Shown here one piece after another: positions 46,113 to 55,696 of a DNA stretch of 64,000 nucleotides. Positions within the stretch are counted from its first letter, which is position 1, and every line of letters begins with the position of its first letter. A program made the translations under genes and the position numbers. This stretch comes from an uncultured bacterium (GTDB lineage: Bacteria > Bacteroidota > Bacteroidia > Bacteroidales > UBA932). The stretch lies in the NCBI GenBank assembly GCA_949300025.1, contig CASGCS010000008.1, forward strand, positions 90,423 to 154,422, read 5' to 3'. Under the pieces are notes generated by a model, which saw nothing but the letters and a program-made list of their open reading frames with translations, did not search any database and had not been told where the DNA came from.

Positions 46113-48302
46113 CTAATCCGCTTTTTGAGACCGTCCGGTATTCAAATCCATGACATACTGTCTACCATCGGTACACTTATATTCTATTTTACTGTTTTCC
46201 AATATTTTTATCTGCCCGTCAGGAGCGATTCTGCGCCTTTTCTCCTTTCCGGTGATTTCAAATCCCTGAATGGTGAAAATCTTTGTCTGGGACACTGTCC
46301 TTACAAACAGATAATCTTCATTCTCCACAGTGACAATTTCCGGCAGTTCATTGACGAACTCCCCGCAGACAATCTCTGCAGGAGGAGCCAGTCTGTTCCG
46401 TTCCACCTTGTAGAGAGCCAGCCTGTTTTTCTCGTCAAGCACCATAACGGTATAGACCCCGTCGTAAAGAGCGGTGACCTTGGGACCGAGAACCACGGGA
46501 GTTGCAAACTCCACTGGGAAACCTCCTACAATTCGCCCCAGCCTGTCCAACAGATAAAGTTTTTCGCTTGTGGCAAAAAGCATCTGCAATTTTCCGTTGC
46601 CGAAGAAATCTATCTGCTCGACATATCCGCACAGAGGCTCATCGAACTGAATGGTCCACAACCCCTTTCCGGCGCCGTTCATATATCTGAGATTATTGTT
46701 GTCCAACTGCTCGAGGTAACACTTGCCGCCTGAAATGAAATCCTTTAGTTCAAATATGCCGTTTTCTACCTGTATGGTACTATCTGCCACTATGAAAGGC
46801 CTCCGTTCGGTCTCCGGCGCCGGCAATTTTTTCAGGTTCGCCCCATAAATGTCTATCTCGGCATTGAGTGCTGAATTTTCATTGTAGATTCTTGCACAGA
46901 GAGATGAAAAGTTGACTCTGCCTATGAGTTTCTGCAGGATGGATGCATATTTTTCCTTAAACACGTTCCCGAGGCTGTCGCCCGCCAACTTCAGATTCAC
47001 AACCACTTCTGCATTGGACTTATCCGACATGGCATCGCGGGCAGGCGTACCTGCAAGATAATCTTCGAGTGTGAACTGCTTTGCCGCCCCCCTGGCAAAC
47101 GCTTTCACAAAGAGCTGGGGGCCTATTACCGTCCATCCGTCTATCTTGCAGAAATATTCTTCACTGCAATTTGAAAAGAGATTGCCCAAAAGAGAGGCAA
47201 TATAGTTTTTGTACTTGTACGGCTTTACCTCAACCACCGTCTTTTCCATTGACCTTTCACGCACAAGGGTGACCCAGTCATATCCGCCTCCGAAGCTGCA
47301 ATAGGCGGCAACAACCTCCTCGACGTTCAGGGAGTCTGCAAGAGCTCTCGGTGAAAGTTCACCCTTTATTGCGGTAACCGCCTGCAGGTAGTCGTATGAG
47401 TTCAAATCCTTGTGAACCGCTTTGAACTCCCTTATGCCTTCTAGATAATTTTCAGCGGAAAAGAGCGGCAACGACACGGCAAAGGCCGTTGTGGCGGGAA
47501 GCACAGATGCCGCAGTCCCGTGCAGAGGCTGCTGCTCCGAAAAAAGCGAAGAGAAATAGCGCTCCTCCCTGTTGTTTGCAATCCTGCCGGCCAGTCTGAT
47601 ATTCACGCCTCCCTCTATTTTCCTGCGTTCTATGTCAAAACTGCTCCATGAGGCAAAATTGAGGAAGAAATCTGAATGTTTGAGAATATTGCCGTTCGTC
47701 ACTCCTGAAAAGAATTTGCCTATCTGGCCGTGGTTTATGAAAAGGCGGTTTTCTGTCCCTTCCGATGCTGCCGCCTTGAAATCCGCGTTGTCAAGAATGG
47801 AAGTTCCGTTTTCCAGATGACGGATTGAATTTTCCAGAACGTAGACAGAAGAACTTGCGGCGAGCATGCTCCCGTAGAGCGTGAAATAGAGAGAATCCCC
47901 TATATTGTAAATTTCTGCGGAATTGTATTGCTTTTCCCTTGCGGCCCTGCTTTTCAAGGATTCGAGAAGGGTTCCGCTCCCGGACTCTTCCTCTTCATCT
48001 CCTTCAAATATGTAGAGTAGCGAGACTTCGTTCTTTGCAGAATAATGGAGCGAAGCCACCATTTGCCGCTCCGCCTCCTTAAATGGAGAGTCTTCACCGA
48101 AAAGCTGCGCTCCGTTCTCAAGATGCAAAACCATCACGGCATCGCTCGGCACCGCTCTGTAGAGCGCCATGTCTGCCGAAACAGCAGTGTCTACACCCTT
48201 TCCGTCTTTTTGTGAAAAGAGATTGAAAAGGGCGAAAATGATTATGCCCAGCAGCACCAGCGCCCCTGAAAGGGAATATGTTACAACCTTCCTGTTATCC
48301 AT
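46113..48302 (-). CDS. Large membrane-anchored periplasmic protein (DUF3352-like)
   Basis: A 729-residue protein with one N-terminal transmembrane helix (about 8-28) and a large periplasmic region. Residues 40-450 consist of repeated alpha/beta segments as in DUF3352 proteins; residues about 500-700 look beta-rich with repeated LYLLDRLGRIVGGFP-type strands, possibly a propeller. No catalytic motif is evident. The ATG at 48302 is preferred to one at 48374, because the latter would put a terminator-like hairpin inside the gene and precede the transmembrane segment with an atypical sequence. Coupled to DUF4834 and the lipid exporter, it may take part in envelope maintenance; that is inference. 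Confidence 0.65.
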   Translation of the reverse strand: MDNRKVVTYSLSGALVLLGIIIFALFNLFSQKDGKGVDTAVSADMALYRAVPSDAVMVLHLENGAQLFGEDSPFKEAERQMVASLHYSAKNEVSLLYIFEGDEEEESGSGTLLESLKSRAAREKQYNSAEIYNIGDSLYFTLYGSMLAASSSVYVLENSIRHLENGTSILDNADFKAAASEGTENRLFINHGQIGKFFSGVTNGNILKHSDFFLNFASWSSFDIERRKIEGGVNIRLAGRIANNREERYFSSLFSEQQPLHGTAASVLPATTAFAVSLPLFSAENYLEGIREFKAVHKDLNSYDYLQAVTAIKGELSPRALADSLNVEEVVAAYCSFGGGYDWVTLVRERSMEKTVVEVKPYKYKNYIASLLGNLFSNCSEEYFCKIDGWTVIGPQLFVKAFARGAAKQFTLEDYLAGTPARDAMSDKSNAEVVVNLKLAGDSLGNVFKEKYASILQKLIGRVNFSSLCARIYNENSALNAEIDIYGANLKKLPAPETERRPFIVADSTIQVENGIFELKDFISGGKCYLEQLDNNNLRYMNGAGKGLWTIQFDEPLCGYVEQIDFFGNGKLQMLFATSEKLYLLDRLGRIVGGFPVEFATPVVLGPKVTALYDGVYTVMVLDEKNRLALYKVERNRLAPPAEIVCGEFVNELPEIVTVENEDYLFVRTVSQTKIFTIQGFEITGKEKRRRIAPDGQIKILENSKIEYKCTDGRQYVMDLNTGRSQKAD

Positions 48303-48334
48303 TGCAATATACGGTGCAAAGAGACGGAGAGAGC

Positions 48335-48364
48335 GGCTAAAAAGGGGACTTCCCGCTTTTAGCC
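48335..48364 (-). terminator. Hairpin between the FKBP gene and the 729-residue protein gene
   Basis: Arms GGCTAAAA at 48335-48342 and TTTTAGCC at 48357-48364 pair over 8 bp and continue with three G-C pairs after a small internal loop. It lies 38 bases after the FKBP stop on the minus strand. A T-run sits inside the stem rather than after it, so it may be an attenuator or RNA-stabilising hairpin rather than a strong terminator. Confidence 0.45.
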
Positions 48365-48401
48365 CCCCTTCCATTCATATCGTTCTCCTTCTTTGCAGAC
48401 T

Positions 48402-49112
48402 TTACTTCTCCTGTTTGGGGGAGACTTTCAGAATCTCCACATCGAATACCAGAGTAGAGTATTTGGGAATCGAAGGGCCCATGGCTCTGTCTCCGTAAGC
48501 AAGAGAGAAAGGAATCCAAAGGACGATTCTTCCGCCTTCACCTATAAGAGGAAGACCTTCCTGCCAACCCCTGATAAAGCCGCCCAGCGGATATGTGACA
48601 GGCTGCCCTCCGCGAGTGGAATCGAACTCTGTACCGTCGAGAAGCGTTCCGGTATAGTTTATTGTAACCGTATCGGAAACAGCGGGCCTGAGGGAATCGT
48701 TGCCCTGACGGATAATCTTGTACTGCAGGCCGCTTTCAGTAACCTGGACGCTGTCTTTCTTCGCATTCTCGGCAAAGAAAGCATCCTGCTCTCTGGTCTT
48801 CTTGTCGGCCATGGCAATATTGCTCCTTGTTATATATGTCTGAATTATATTGGGAAGTTCTGCCTGTGACACCTTAAGGTCATTGCCAAAAGCACCGTCT
48901 ACAATACCTTCATAGAGCGAAGCAAGGTTCAACGGCTCTATTCCAGACTGTTTGAGCGACATGCCCATTGAAACGCCCAATGCGTAACTTGCAGAATCAA
49001 CACTGCTCTGGGCGATACCGGGAACAGGTTCGCCAAACTGTTTGTTTCCGGAGCATGCTGCAACTGCAACAGTCACGGAGGCCAATGCAAAAAATTTCAA
49101 GACTTTTTTCAT
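48402..49112 (-). CDS. FKBP-type peptidyl-prolyl isomerase lipoprotein
   Basis: A 236-residue lipoprotein (V-A-A-C, Cys20) with an N-terminal helical dimerisation domain of the FkpA type (about 40-125) and a C-terminal FKBP domain (about 135-230) with VTINYTGTLLDGTEFDST, GFIRGWQEGLPLIGEGG and WIPFSLAYGD. It assists folding of outer-membrane and periplasmic proteins by Pro isomerisation. It lies 26 bases after nhaA and is followed by a hairpin at 48335-48364. Confidence 0.92.
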   Translation of the reverse strand: MKKVLKFFALASVTVAVAACSGNKQFGEPVPGIAQSSVDSASYALGVSMGMSLKQSGIEPLNLASLYEGIVDGAFGNDLKVSQAELPNIIQTYITRSNIAMADKKTREQDAFFAENAKKDSVQVTESGLQYKIIRQGNDSLRPAVSDTVTINYTGTLLDGTEFDSTRGGQPVTYPLGGFIRGWQEGLPLIGEGGRIVLWIPFSLAYGDRAMGPSIPKYSTLVFDVEILKVSPKQEK

Positions 49113-49138
49113 ACTGTTTTTATTTATAAATAATTAAA

Positions 49139-50485
49139 CTACTTTTTTTCTGCTTTACAGGTAAGGAACATCAACCCAAGCCCGGCTACGGCAGCAACAA
49201 AAGATGTACCTAAAATTGCAGCCTTGCCCACATTCACAAGATATTCCCTGGTAAAGGCAAGCGAATCTATGAATATGGACATTGTGAATCCTATTCCGGC
49301 TATGACTCCCAATGCCGCAATCTGCCTCCACTTTGTTCCCGTCGGCAATTTCGCTATGCCCAACTTGACCGAAACAAAACTGAAGAGGAATATTCCTATC
49401 GGTTTGCCGAACAGCAGGCCAAAGAATATACCCTCCGCAATGGGCATTACCTGCGGTGTGAAGAGATTCAACGAAATCTCCACTCCCGAATTTGCAAGCG
49501 CGAATACCGGCATTATGAAAAAGGTAACCCACGGATGGAGCATGGTTTCAAACTTGTGAAGCAGAGGATTTATCTCCTGCACATGCTTGTCGATTCTATG
49601 GATTATGTGCTGCTGCTGGGGATTTGCCAAAACCTCCACCTCGCTGTTGCCGGCATTCTTGAACTTCTCCAGCAGGTATCTGACCCGCACCATGAACTTC
49701 ACCTCGTTAATCACGGTTCTTGACGGTATTGTCATTGCCAATATCACACCCGCAATGGTTGCATGTATGCCGGATTTCAGGATGAGATACCACAGAAGTA
49801 TGCCGGGAATTATGTAGAAGAGCATATTGTTCACTTTATTCCTGTTGAAGAAATAAAGCACCAGGACGACAGCCATGGCATAAAGCAGCATGTCGAAATG
49901 GAGCGCATGCGACGGATAGAAAATTGCAAGCACCACTATCGCTCCCAAATCATCCACTATTGCAAGTGCGGTAAGAAAGACCTTGAGCCCCAACGGCACC
50001 CTCTTTCCCAGAAGCGAAAGTACACCTATTGCGAATGCTATGTCGGTAGCCATGGGTATGCCCCATCCGTTGGAGAAGTCGCCGTTTCCGTTGAACAGTG
50101 TATAGAGCAGAGCCGGGACAATCATGCCTCCGACAGCCGCGAATATGGGAAGTGATGCATGCTTGAACGACGAAAGTTCTCCCACCAGCATTTCGCGCTT
50201 TATCTCCAGGCCGACTACAAAAAAGAAAACAGCCATCAGACCGTCGTTTATCCAGTGGCCGACACTCATGGAAAGAGAAAAATTTCCTACATAAATTCCG
50301 GCGTCCCTGCTCCAAAGTTCATGCAGCGCCCCCAGTTGCGGAATGTTTGCGCACAACAGTGAAATTATCGTGCATATAAGCAGAATAATTCCGCCTATCG
50401 ACTCATTATGTAAAAATTGCGAGAAGAAGTGTTTGAAATCCGCTTCGACTGTAGCAACGATTTTTCTAGGAGTAAGTTTCGCCAT
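49139..50485 (-). CDS. nhaA: Na+/H+ antiporter NhaA
   Basis: A 448-residue inner-membrane antiporter that expels sodium in exchange for protons. About eleven or twelve hydrophobic helices are visible, and the paired aspartates of the ion site are in ALAIVDDLGAI. The length exceeds that of E. coli NhaA by about 60 residues because of a hydrophilic loop around 235-290 (KNAGNSEVEVLANPQQQHII). The ATG at 50485 is chosen; a TTG at 50512 lies inside the predicted promoter. It has its own promoter at 50541-50510. Confidence 0.95.
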   Translation of the reverse strand: MAKLTPRKIVATVEADFKHFFSQFLHNESIGGIILLICTIISLLCANIPQLGALHELWSRDAGIYVGNFSLSMSVGHWINDGLMAVFFFVVGLEIKREMLVGELSSFKHASLPIFAAVGGMIVPALLYTLFNGNGDFSNGWGIPMATDIAFAIGVLSLLGKRVPLGLKVFLTALAIVDDLGAIVVLAIFYPSHALHFDMLLYAMAVVLVLYFFNRNKVNNMLFYIIPGILLWYLILKSGIHATIAGVILAMTIPSRTVINEVKFMVRVRYLLEKFKNAGNSEVEVLANPQQQHIIHRIDKHVQEINPLLHKFETMLHPWVTFFIMPVFALANSGVEISLNLFTPQVMPIAEGIFFGLLFGKPIGIFLFSFVSVKLGIAKLPTGTKWRQIAALGVIAGIGFTMSIFIDSLAFTREYLVNVGKAAILGTSFVAAVAGLGLMFLTCKAEKK

Positions 50486-50509
50486 AGTCCAACCTTGAAG
50501 TAAAGTATA

Positions 50510-50541
50510 CAAAGATATGCAAAAACATAAAGCAATGCAAA
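50510..50541 (-). promoter_or_regulatory. Predicted promoter of nhaA
   Basis: On the minus strand TTTG (50541-50538) and TATCTTTG (50517-50510) are separated by exactly 20 bases, a near-perfect Bacteroidota promoter. The -7 element ends 24 bases before the ATG at 50485, giving a leader of about 18 bases. Confidence 0.65.
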
Positions 50542-50572
50542 TCTATCCACCCGGAGAAAAGTCCTGCCTGCC

Positions 50573-51580
50573 CTAACACAGGCAAAGCCTGAAGAGGACT
50601 CTGCTTCCCACGTTTGCATCCCATTCACCCTCAGTGCCCGGCGCCACCTCGCACAAATCAAATCCTATCACTTTCCTTCCGCTGAGAGAGAGTTTTTCCA
50701 GAAGATAGTCCGCTTCGCGGAACGAAAGCCCTCCGGGGACAGGGGTCCCGGTATTTGGGGCCAGCCAAGCCGAGAGACCGTCAATGTCGAAACTTATATA
50801 GACCTTTTCAGGAAGCGCGTCAATTATGCGGCCGCATATCGAATCCCAGCTTCCGCCGAGGAATTTTTCTCTGTGCAGAGCCATGTCGGTAAACGCCGTA
50901 ACCCTGCTGTTGCTGCACATTATGTCATATTCGTCGCTGCAAAAATCCCTTACTGCAACCTGACATATCCTTGAAACCTGCGGAATCTTGTCAAGTACGT
51001 TATACATGATAGAGGCATGCGAGTACTCGAACCCTTCGTACGCCTTGCGCAAATCTGCATGCGCATCTATGTGCAATATGCCGAAATCAGGGTGCTTTTC
51101 GGCAAGCGCCCTGATATAGCCGAAAGGAACGCTGTGCTCCCCGCCCACTACTCCTATACGCTTGCCCTCATCCAAATATTTTCTGCACGTAGAATAGACA
51201 TATTCGTTCAACCGCTCAGAAAAGCCGTTTACCTGCGACACTTCATGAATCAATCCGGCCGGATTCTCTCCCCTTGCCAGGCTCTCCATCACCCGTTCGG
51301 CTATGGCTCTGCCACGGGTGTTCATCTCCTCTATTTCGCCGTTGAAGGGAAGCGTGGCAATCTTCCTTTTCCACACTTGCGGCACCCGTTCGTCAAAAAG
51401 ATCTATCTGCAGCGAAGCGTCGAGCATGGCCTGCGGCCCCTTTGCCGTTCCGCTTGCGTATGATGTCGTAACGTCCCACGTTACCGGCAGCAGCACGGTT
51501 TCGCTCTGCCCTACCGTATACGGCAACCCGAAAAAATTGCCGTTTGCTATGCCTATGTCGTTAGGATTGAATTTTTCCAT
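50573..51580 (-). CDS. speB: Agmatinase/arginase family hydrolase
   Basis: A 335-residue ureohydrolase. The two-manganese site is intact: His149 in GGEHS, Asp172, His174 and Asp176 in DAHAD, and Asp264 and Asp266 in SFDIDG. It most likely converts agmatine to putrescine and urea; arginase or formimidoylglutamase activity cannot be ruled out from sequence alone. It lies 2 bases after kpsF and is separated from nhaA by 87 bases. Confidence 0.85.
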   Translation of the reverse strand: MEKFNPNDIGIANGNFFGLPYTVGQSETVLLPVTWDVTTSYASGTAKGPQAMLDASLQIDLFDERVPQVWKRKIATLPFNGEIEEMNTRGRAIAERVMESLARGENPAGLIHEVSQVNGFSERLNEYVYSTCRKYLDEGKRIGVVGGEHSVPFGYIRALAEKHPDFGILHIDAHADLRKAYEGFEYSHASIMYNVLDKIPQVSRICQVAVRDFCSDEYDIMCSNSRVTAFTDMALHREKFLGGSWDSICGRIIDALPEKVYISFDIDGLSAWLAPNTGTPVPGGLSFREADYLLEKLSLSGRKVIGFDLCEVAPGTEGEWDANVGSRVLFRLCLC

Positions 51581-51582
51581 AA

Positions 51583-52545
51583 TCAGACTATCCCCTCCCT
51601 GAGTATGTCGTGAATGTGAATCAGCCCTACGTAACGGCCCTCCTGCAGAACTACCACCGAAGTTATCTTATTCTTTTCCATGATAGAAAAAGCATTGACA
51701 GCCAGTTCGTTTATATCTATCGTCTTGGGATTTACGCTCATTATGTCCTTTGCAGAGAGTGTATCTATCGGAATGCCCTTCTCGACCATTCGGCGCACGT
51801 CTCCGTCGGTTATTATTCCGCACAGGCTGCCGGCATCATCCAGGACGACTGTCGCCCCGAGCCTGTTCTGTGAAATGTTTATTATCGTGTTCTGTATGGT
51901 CTCGTCCAATTTTACGGAGGGTTTGACCTCCGGGTCTATCAGATCTCCCACTCTCAGATACAGCCTCTTTCCCAGTGAACCGCCCGGATGGTACCTTGCA
52001 AAGTCCTCCTGGGAAAAACCCCGCATCTTGAGAAGGCAGACAGCTATTGCATCGCCCATTACAAGCTGTGTGGTAGTGCTGGAGGTAGGGGCCAGATTAT
52101 TGGGGCAGGCCTCCGCCGCCACTGTTGCCCTGACTATATAGTCTGAATGCTGCGCCAGATAGGAATCCGTATTTGAAACCATGGCTATGAGCTTGTTGCC
52201 CATTCTTCTGATAAGCGGCACAAGCACCTTGATTTCAGGAGTGTTGCCGCTTTTCGAGATACACATCACCACATCGTCGTGCTGGACTATGCCCAAATCG
52301 CCGTGGATGGCATCCGCCGCATGCATGAAAATTGCCGGAGTCCCGGTAGAATTCATGGTGGCCACAATCTTCTGGCCTATTATCGCGCTCTTCCCTATGC
52401 CGGTTATTATAAGTCTTCCTCTGGAGTTGTATATGAGATTCAATATCTTGAGAAATTCATCGTCGATATATGGTTTGAGATTGGTTACCGCCTGAGCCTC
52501 TTTCTCAATCACACTAATGGCTAATTCCTTTAGATTGTCGGCCAT
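51583..52545 (-). CDS. KpsF/GutQ-type arabinose-5-phosphate isomerase
   Basis: A 320-residue enzyme with an N-terminal SIS sugar-isomerase domain (about 35-175, GIGKSAIIGQKI and ISKSGNTPEI) and two CBS domains (about 205-320, CGIITDGDVRRM and YVGLIHIHDIL). It makes D-arabinose 5-phosphate, the precursor of Kdo in lipopolysaccharide. No other Kdo gene is in the window. It is co-transcribed with speB; a -7 promoter element lies at 52604-52597. Confidence 0.92.
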   Translation of the reverse strand: MADNLKELAISVIEKEAQAVTNLKPYIDDEFLKILNLIYNSRGRLIITGIGKSAIIGQKIVATMNSTGTPAIFMHAADAIHGDLGIVQHDDVVMCISKSGNTPEIKVLVPLIRRMGNKLIAMVSNTDSYLAQHSDYIVRATVAAEACPNNLAPTSSTTTQLVMGDAIAVCLLKMRGFSQEDFARYHPGGSLGKRLYLRVGDLIDPEVKPSVKLDETIQNTIINISQNRLGATVVLDDAGSLCGIITDGDVRRMVEKGIPIDTLSAKDIMSVNPKTIDINELAVNAFSIMEKNKITSVVVLQEGRYVGLIHIHDILREGIV

Positions 52546-52596
52546 AATTTTTAAAAAATTTTGTAAAAATTAAACTAATTCCTAACTTAGTGGATA

Positions 52597-52604
52597 CAAA
52601 GGTA
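52597..52604 (-). promoter_or_regulatory. Putative -7 element for kpsF-speB
   Basis: Minus-strand TACCTTTG matches TAnnTTTG and ends 51 bases before the ATG at 52545. It lies in the 80-base divergent region shared with recQ. No matching -33 element was found. Confidence 0.4.
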
Positions 52605-52625
52605 AAGATTTTTTCACTTCGATAT

Positions 52626-54827
52626 ATGGACATAACATCTGATGTTTTACACCAAAAACTAAAAGATTTCTTTGGATTCGATTCTTTCAAAGGAGATCAG
52701 GAGGCTATTATCAACAACTTGATAGCCGGTAAAAACACATTCGTACTGATGCCTACCGGAGGGGGAAAATCTTTGTGCTACCAACTGCCGGCCCTTCTGA
52801 TGGAGGGTACGGCCGTAATCATCTCCCCGCTGATTGCACTGATGAAAAACCAGGTGGATGCAATCAGGGGATTTGTCGCCCATGAAGAGGGAATAGCGCA
52901 TTTTTTGAATTCCTCCCTCAACAAGACACAGCTTCAGGAAGTGAAGGATGATTTGCTTTCCGGAATGACCAAGCTGCTCTATGTCGCACCCGAATCACTT
53001 ACCAAAGAGGAAAACATAGCGCTTCTGCGACAGATTAAAATCTCGTTCTACGCAGTGGACGAAGCGCACTGCATATCGGAGTGGGGACATGATTTCAGGC
53101 CCGAATACAGAAGAATACAACCTATAGTAAAGGAGATAGGCATTGCGCCCATAATCGCGCTCACTGCAACCGCCACTCCCAAGGTACAGCAGGACATCCA
53201 GAAAAATCTGGGCATGGGAGACGCCAAAGTCTTCAAAGCCTCGTTCAACAGAGAAAATCTCTATTATGAAGTGAGGCCAAAGGCAAACAGGGAGAAAGAG
53301 ATTATCAAGTTCATAAAGAACAACAGCGGCAAATCGGGCATAATCTACTGCCTGAGCAGAAAGAAAGTGGAAGAACTCTCCGAACTGCTCAACGTAAACG
53401 GTATAAAATCGCTGCCTTACCATGCCGGGCTGGATGCCGCGACAAGAGCCGCAAACCAGGACAAGTTCCTGATGGAAGAGATAGACGTCATAGTCGCCAC
53501 CATTGCGTTCGGAATGGGCATAGACAAGCCGGATGTGAGATTTGTCATCCACTACAATTTCCCGAAGAGTCTCGAAGGCTACTATCAGGAAACAGGACGG
53601 GCCGGCAGAGACGGCGGAGAGGGGCAGTGCATAGCCTTTTACAGTTACAAGGATATACAGAAGCTGGAAAAGTTCATGCAGAGCAAACCCCTTGCCGAGC
53701 AGGAAATAGGGCGTCAGCTGCTGAACGACACGGTTGCATACGCAGAATCGAACGCATGCAGAAGAAAGAGCCTGCTCAACTATTTCGGCGAAACCTACCT
53801 GCAGGAGAACTGCGGCAACTGCGACAACTGCCTGCATCCCAAGGCCCAGTTCGAAGGCAAAGAGTTCATGTGTACGGTCATTGAACTCATCACCTCAATG
53901 AAAGAGAATTTCAAGGCCGAACATCTTGCCAACATTCTGGGAGGTGTTTCCAATTCCATCATAAAATCCTACAACCATCACAAACTGGAGTTGTTCGGCA
54001 TCATTCCCAACAAGGGAGCAGATTTCTGGCTGGCAATAATACGGCAGGGGCTCATATTGCAACTGCTGCATAAAGAGGTTGAGAAATACGGGCTAATAAC
54101 CGTCACTCAAAAGGGATTGGAGTTTTACGAAAAGCCATGGTCGATAATGCTCACCGAAGACAGAAAATTCGACGACTCAGACGATGATGACGAAATTCAA
54201 AGTGCCGGGAACCAGAAACATCACAGCGGAGCGGGAGACGAAGCGCTGCTGAGCATGCTCAAGGATATACGGCAATCACTTTCAAAGAGACTGAACATTC
54301 CGCCGTTTGTGATATTCCAGGACCCTTCTCTTGAAGACATGTCAATAATGTATCCTACCACGATAGAGGAGCTCAAGGCTTGTCAGGGCGTGGGAGAGGG
54401 CAAGGCCAAAAAGTTCGGCAATGAATTCATAAGACTGATTGCCAAATATGTAGAAGAAAATGACATTGTACGGCCTACCGATTTTCTGGTAAAGACCGTA
54501 CCGGTAAAGAGTTCAAACAAGATCTCAATCATAAAGAGCATAGACCGCAGGACTCCTCTGGACGAGATTGCAGATTCGCTGAACATAGACATGGAGCAGC
54601 TGTACGATGAAATCGAATCTATCGTAAATTCCGGGACCAAGATAAACATCGACTACTACATACGTCAGGTTGTAGATGACGACAAAGTCGGCGACATATA
54701 CGAATATTTCAAGGAAGAGGCGGTATCAGATTCGGTAAACGAAGCGCTGAAGGCCCTTGGCCCGGACTATACAGAAGAGGAAGTGAGGCTCATCCGCATA
54801 AAATTCCTCTCGGAGGTAGGGAACTGA
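52626..54827 (+). CDS. recQ: ATP-dependent DNA helicase RecQ
   Basis: A 733-residue superfamily 2 helicase (3' to 5') in recombination and fork repair. Walker A MPTGGGKS is at 43-50, DEAH at 145-148, and the RecQ-Ct zinc ligands at Cys378, Cys396, Cys399 and Cys402. A winged-helix and an HRDC domain (about 540-615) follow, then a C-terminal extension of about 115 residues with helix-turn-helix-like segments, as in many Bacteroidota RecQs. ATG 52626 is chosen over a GTG at 52590. It converges on miaA with an 8-base gap. Confidence 0.94.
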   Translation: MDITSDVLHQKLKDFFGFDSFKGDQEAIINNLIAGKNTFVLMPTGGGKSLCYQLPALLMEGTAVIISPLIALMKNQVDAIRGFVAHEEGIAHFLNSSLNKTQLQEVKDDLLSGMTKLLYVAPESLTKEENIALLRQIKISFYAVDEAHCISEWGHDFRPEYRRIQPIVKEIGIAPIIALTATATPKVQQDIQKNLGMGDAKVFKASFNRENLYYEVRPKANREKEIIKFIKNNSGKSGIIYCLSRKKVEELSELLNVNGIKSLPYHAGLDAATRAANQDKFLMEEIDVIVATIAFGMGIDKPDVRFVIHYNFPKSLEGYYQETGRAGRDGGEGQCIAFYSYKDIQKLEKFMQSKPLAEQEIGRQLLNDTVAYAESNACRRKSLLNYFGETYLQENCGNCDNCLHPKAQFEGKEFMCTVIELITSMKENFKAEHLANILGGVSNSIIKSYNHHKLELFGIIPNKGADFWLAIIRQGLILQLLHKEVEKYGLITVTQKGLEFYEKPWSIMLTEDRKFDDSDDDDEIQSAGNQKHHSGAGDEALLSMLKDIRQSLSKRLNIPPFVIFQDPSLEDMSIMYPTTIEELKACQGVGEGKAKKFGNEFIRLIAKYVEENDIVRPTDFLVKTVPVKSSNKISIIKSIDRRTPLDEIADSLNIDMEQLYDEIESIVNSGTKINIDYYIRQVVDDDKVGDIYEYFKEEAVSDSVNEALKALGPDYTEEEVRLIRIKFLSEVGN

Positions 54828-54835
54828 GTCCGCGC

Positions 54836-55696
54836 CTATATGCAGAGAGTCTCTATCGTGTTGTCTCTCCGCCAATATGTAAGTTGTTTCTTTGCATATC
54901 GGCGGGAGTTTCTTTTTATCAGTTCCACCGCCTCTGCAAGTGAAGTTTTCCCATCTATGTAATCGAAGAGTTCCCTGTACCCTACTGTATTGAGAGCCGG
55001 CTTGTCGCGAAACTGCATCAGGGAGAGAACCTCGTCGAGCAGCCCCTGTTCCATCATAAGGTCTACCCTGCTGTTTATTCTTTCATAGAGCAGTTCACGG
55101 TCGCGGCTCAACAGAATTTTCCTTATCTGGAACGGCCGCTCCATGACAGCATGGCTTTTCCAGTCGGAGAATTTCCGCCCGGTCTGCAAAGTGACCTCCA
55201 CCGCTCTTATAACCCGCTGCTTGTTTGATATTTCTATTGTTTCATACGAAACAGGATCTATCTCTTTCAACAGCGCGGCAAGAGACTCCACCCCTTCGGT
55301 CTCGGCACGCATGACAAGTCTTCTCCTGAGTTCCTGGTCTGCCGGGGGAAAATCATCGAGACCGTTGCACAGAGCATCTATGTAAAGCCCCGAACCGCCG
55401 GCCATGACAACCGTAGAGCGGCTTTTGAACAGTTCGTTCAATAGGGCAAGAGCCTCTATTTCATAACGTCCTGCCGTAAAATAATCGTTTACCGAATGGG
55501 AGAATATAAAGTAATGTCTTACCCGCTCCAGCTGTTCCCGGGAAGGAGGTGCTGTTCCTATTTTCAACTCCTTGTAAATCTGACGCGAATCGCAGGATAC
55601 CACCGGGGAGCCACACTCTAGCGCCCGCTCTATTGCAAAATCTGTCTTGCCGACAGCTGTCGGCCCCAATATTATCAGCAGCAGCGGCTTGTACAT
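54836..55696 (-). CDS. miaA: tRNA dimethylallyltransferase
   Basis: A 286-residue enzyme that adds a dimethylallyl group to N6 of A37 in tRNAs reading UNN codons. The P-loop GPTAVGKT is at 11-18; SCDSRQIYKEL and the tRNA-binding VGYRELFDYI segment are present. It is slightly shorter than E. coli MiaA but complete. It directly abuts the upstream pRiA4-ORF3-like gene without a spacer. Confidence 0.94.
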   Translation of the reverse strand: MYKPLLLIILGPTAVGKTDFAIERALECGSPVVSCDSRQIYKELKIGTAPPSREQLERVRHYFIFSHSVNDYFTAGRYEIEALALLNELFKSRSTVVMAGGSGLYIDALCNGLDDFPPADQELRRRLVMRAETEGVESLAALLKEIDPVSYETIEISNKQRVIRAVEVTLQTGRKFSDWKSHAVMERPFQIRKILLSRDRELLYERINSRVDLMMEQGLLDEVLSLMQFRDKPALNTVGYRELFDYIDGKTSLAEAVELIKRNSRRYAKKQLTYWRRDNTIETLCI

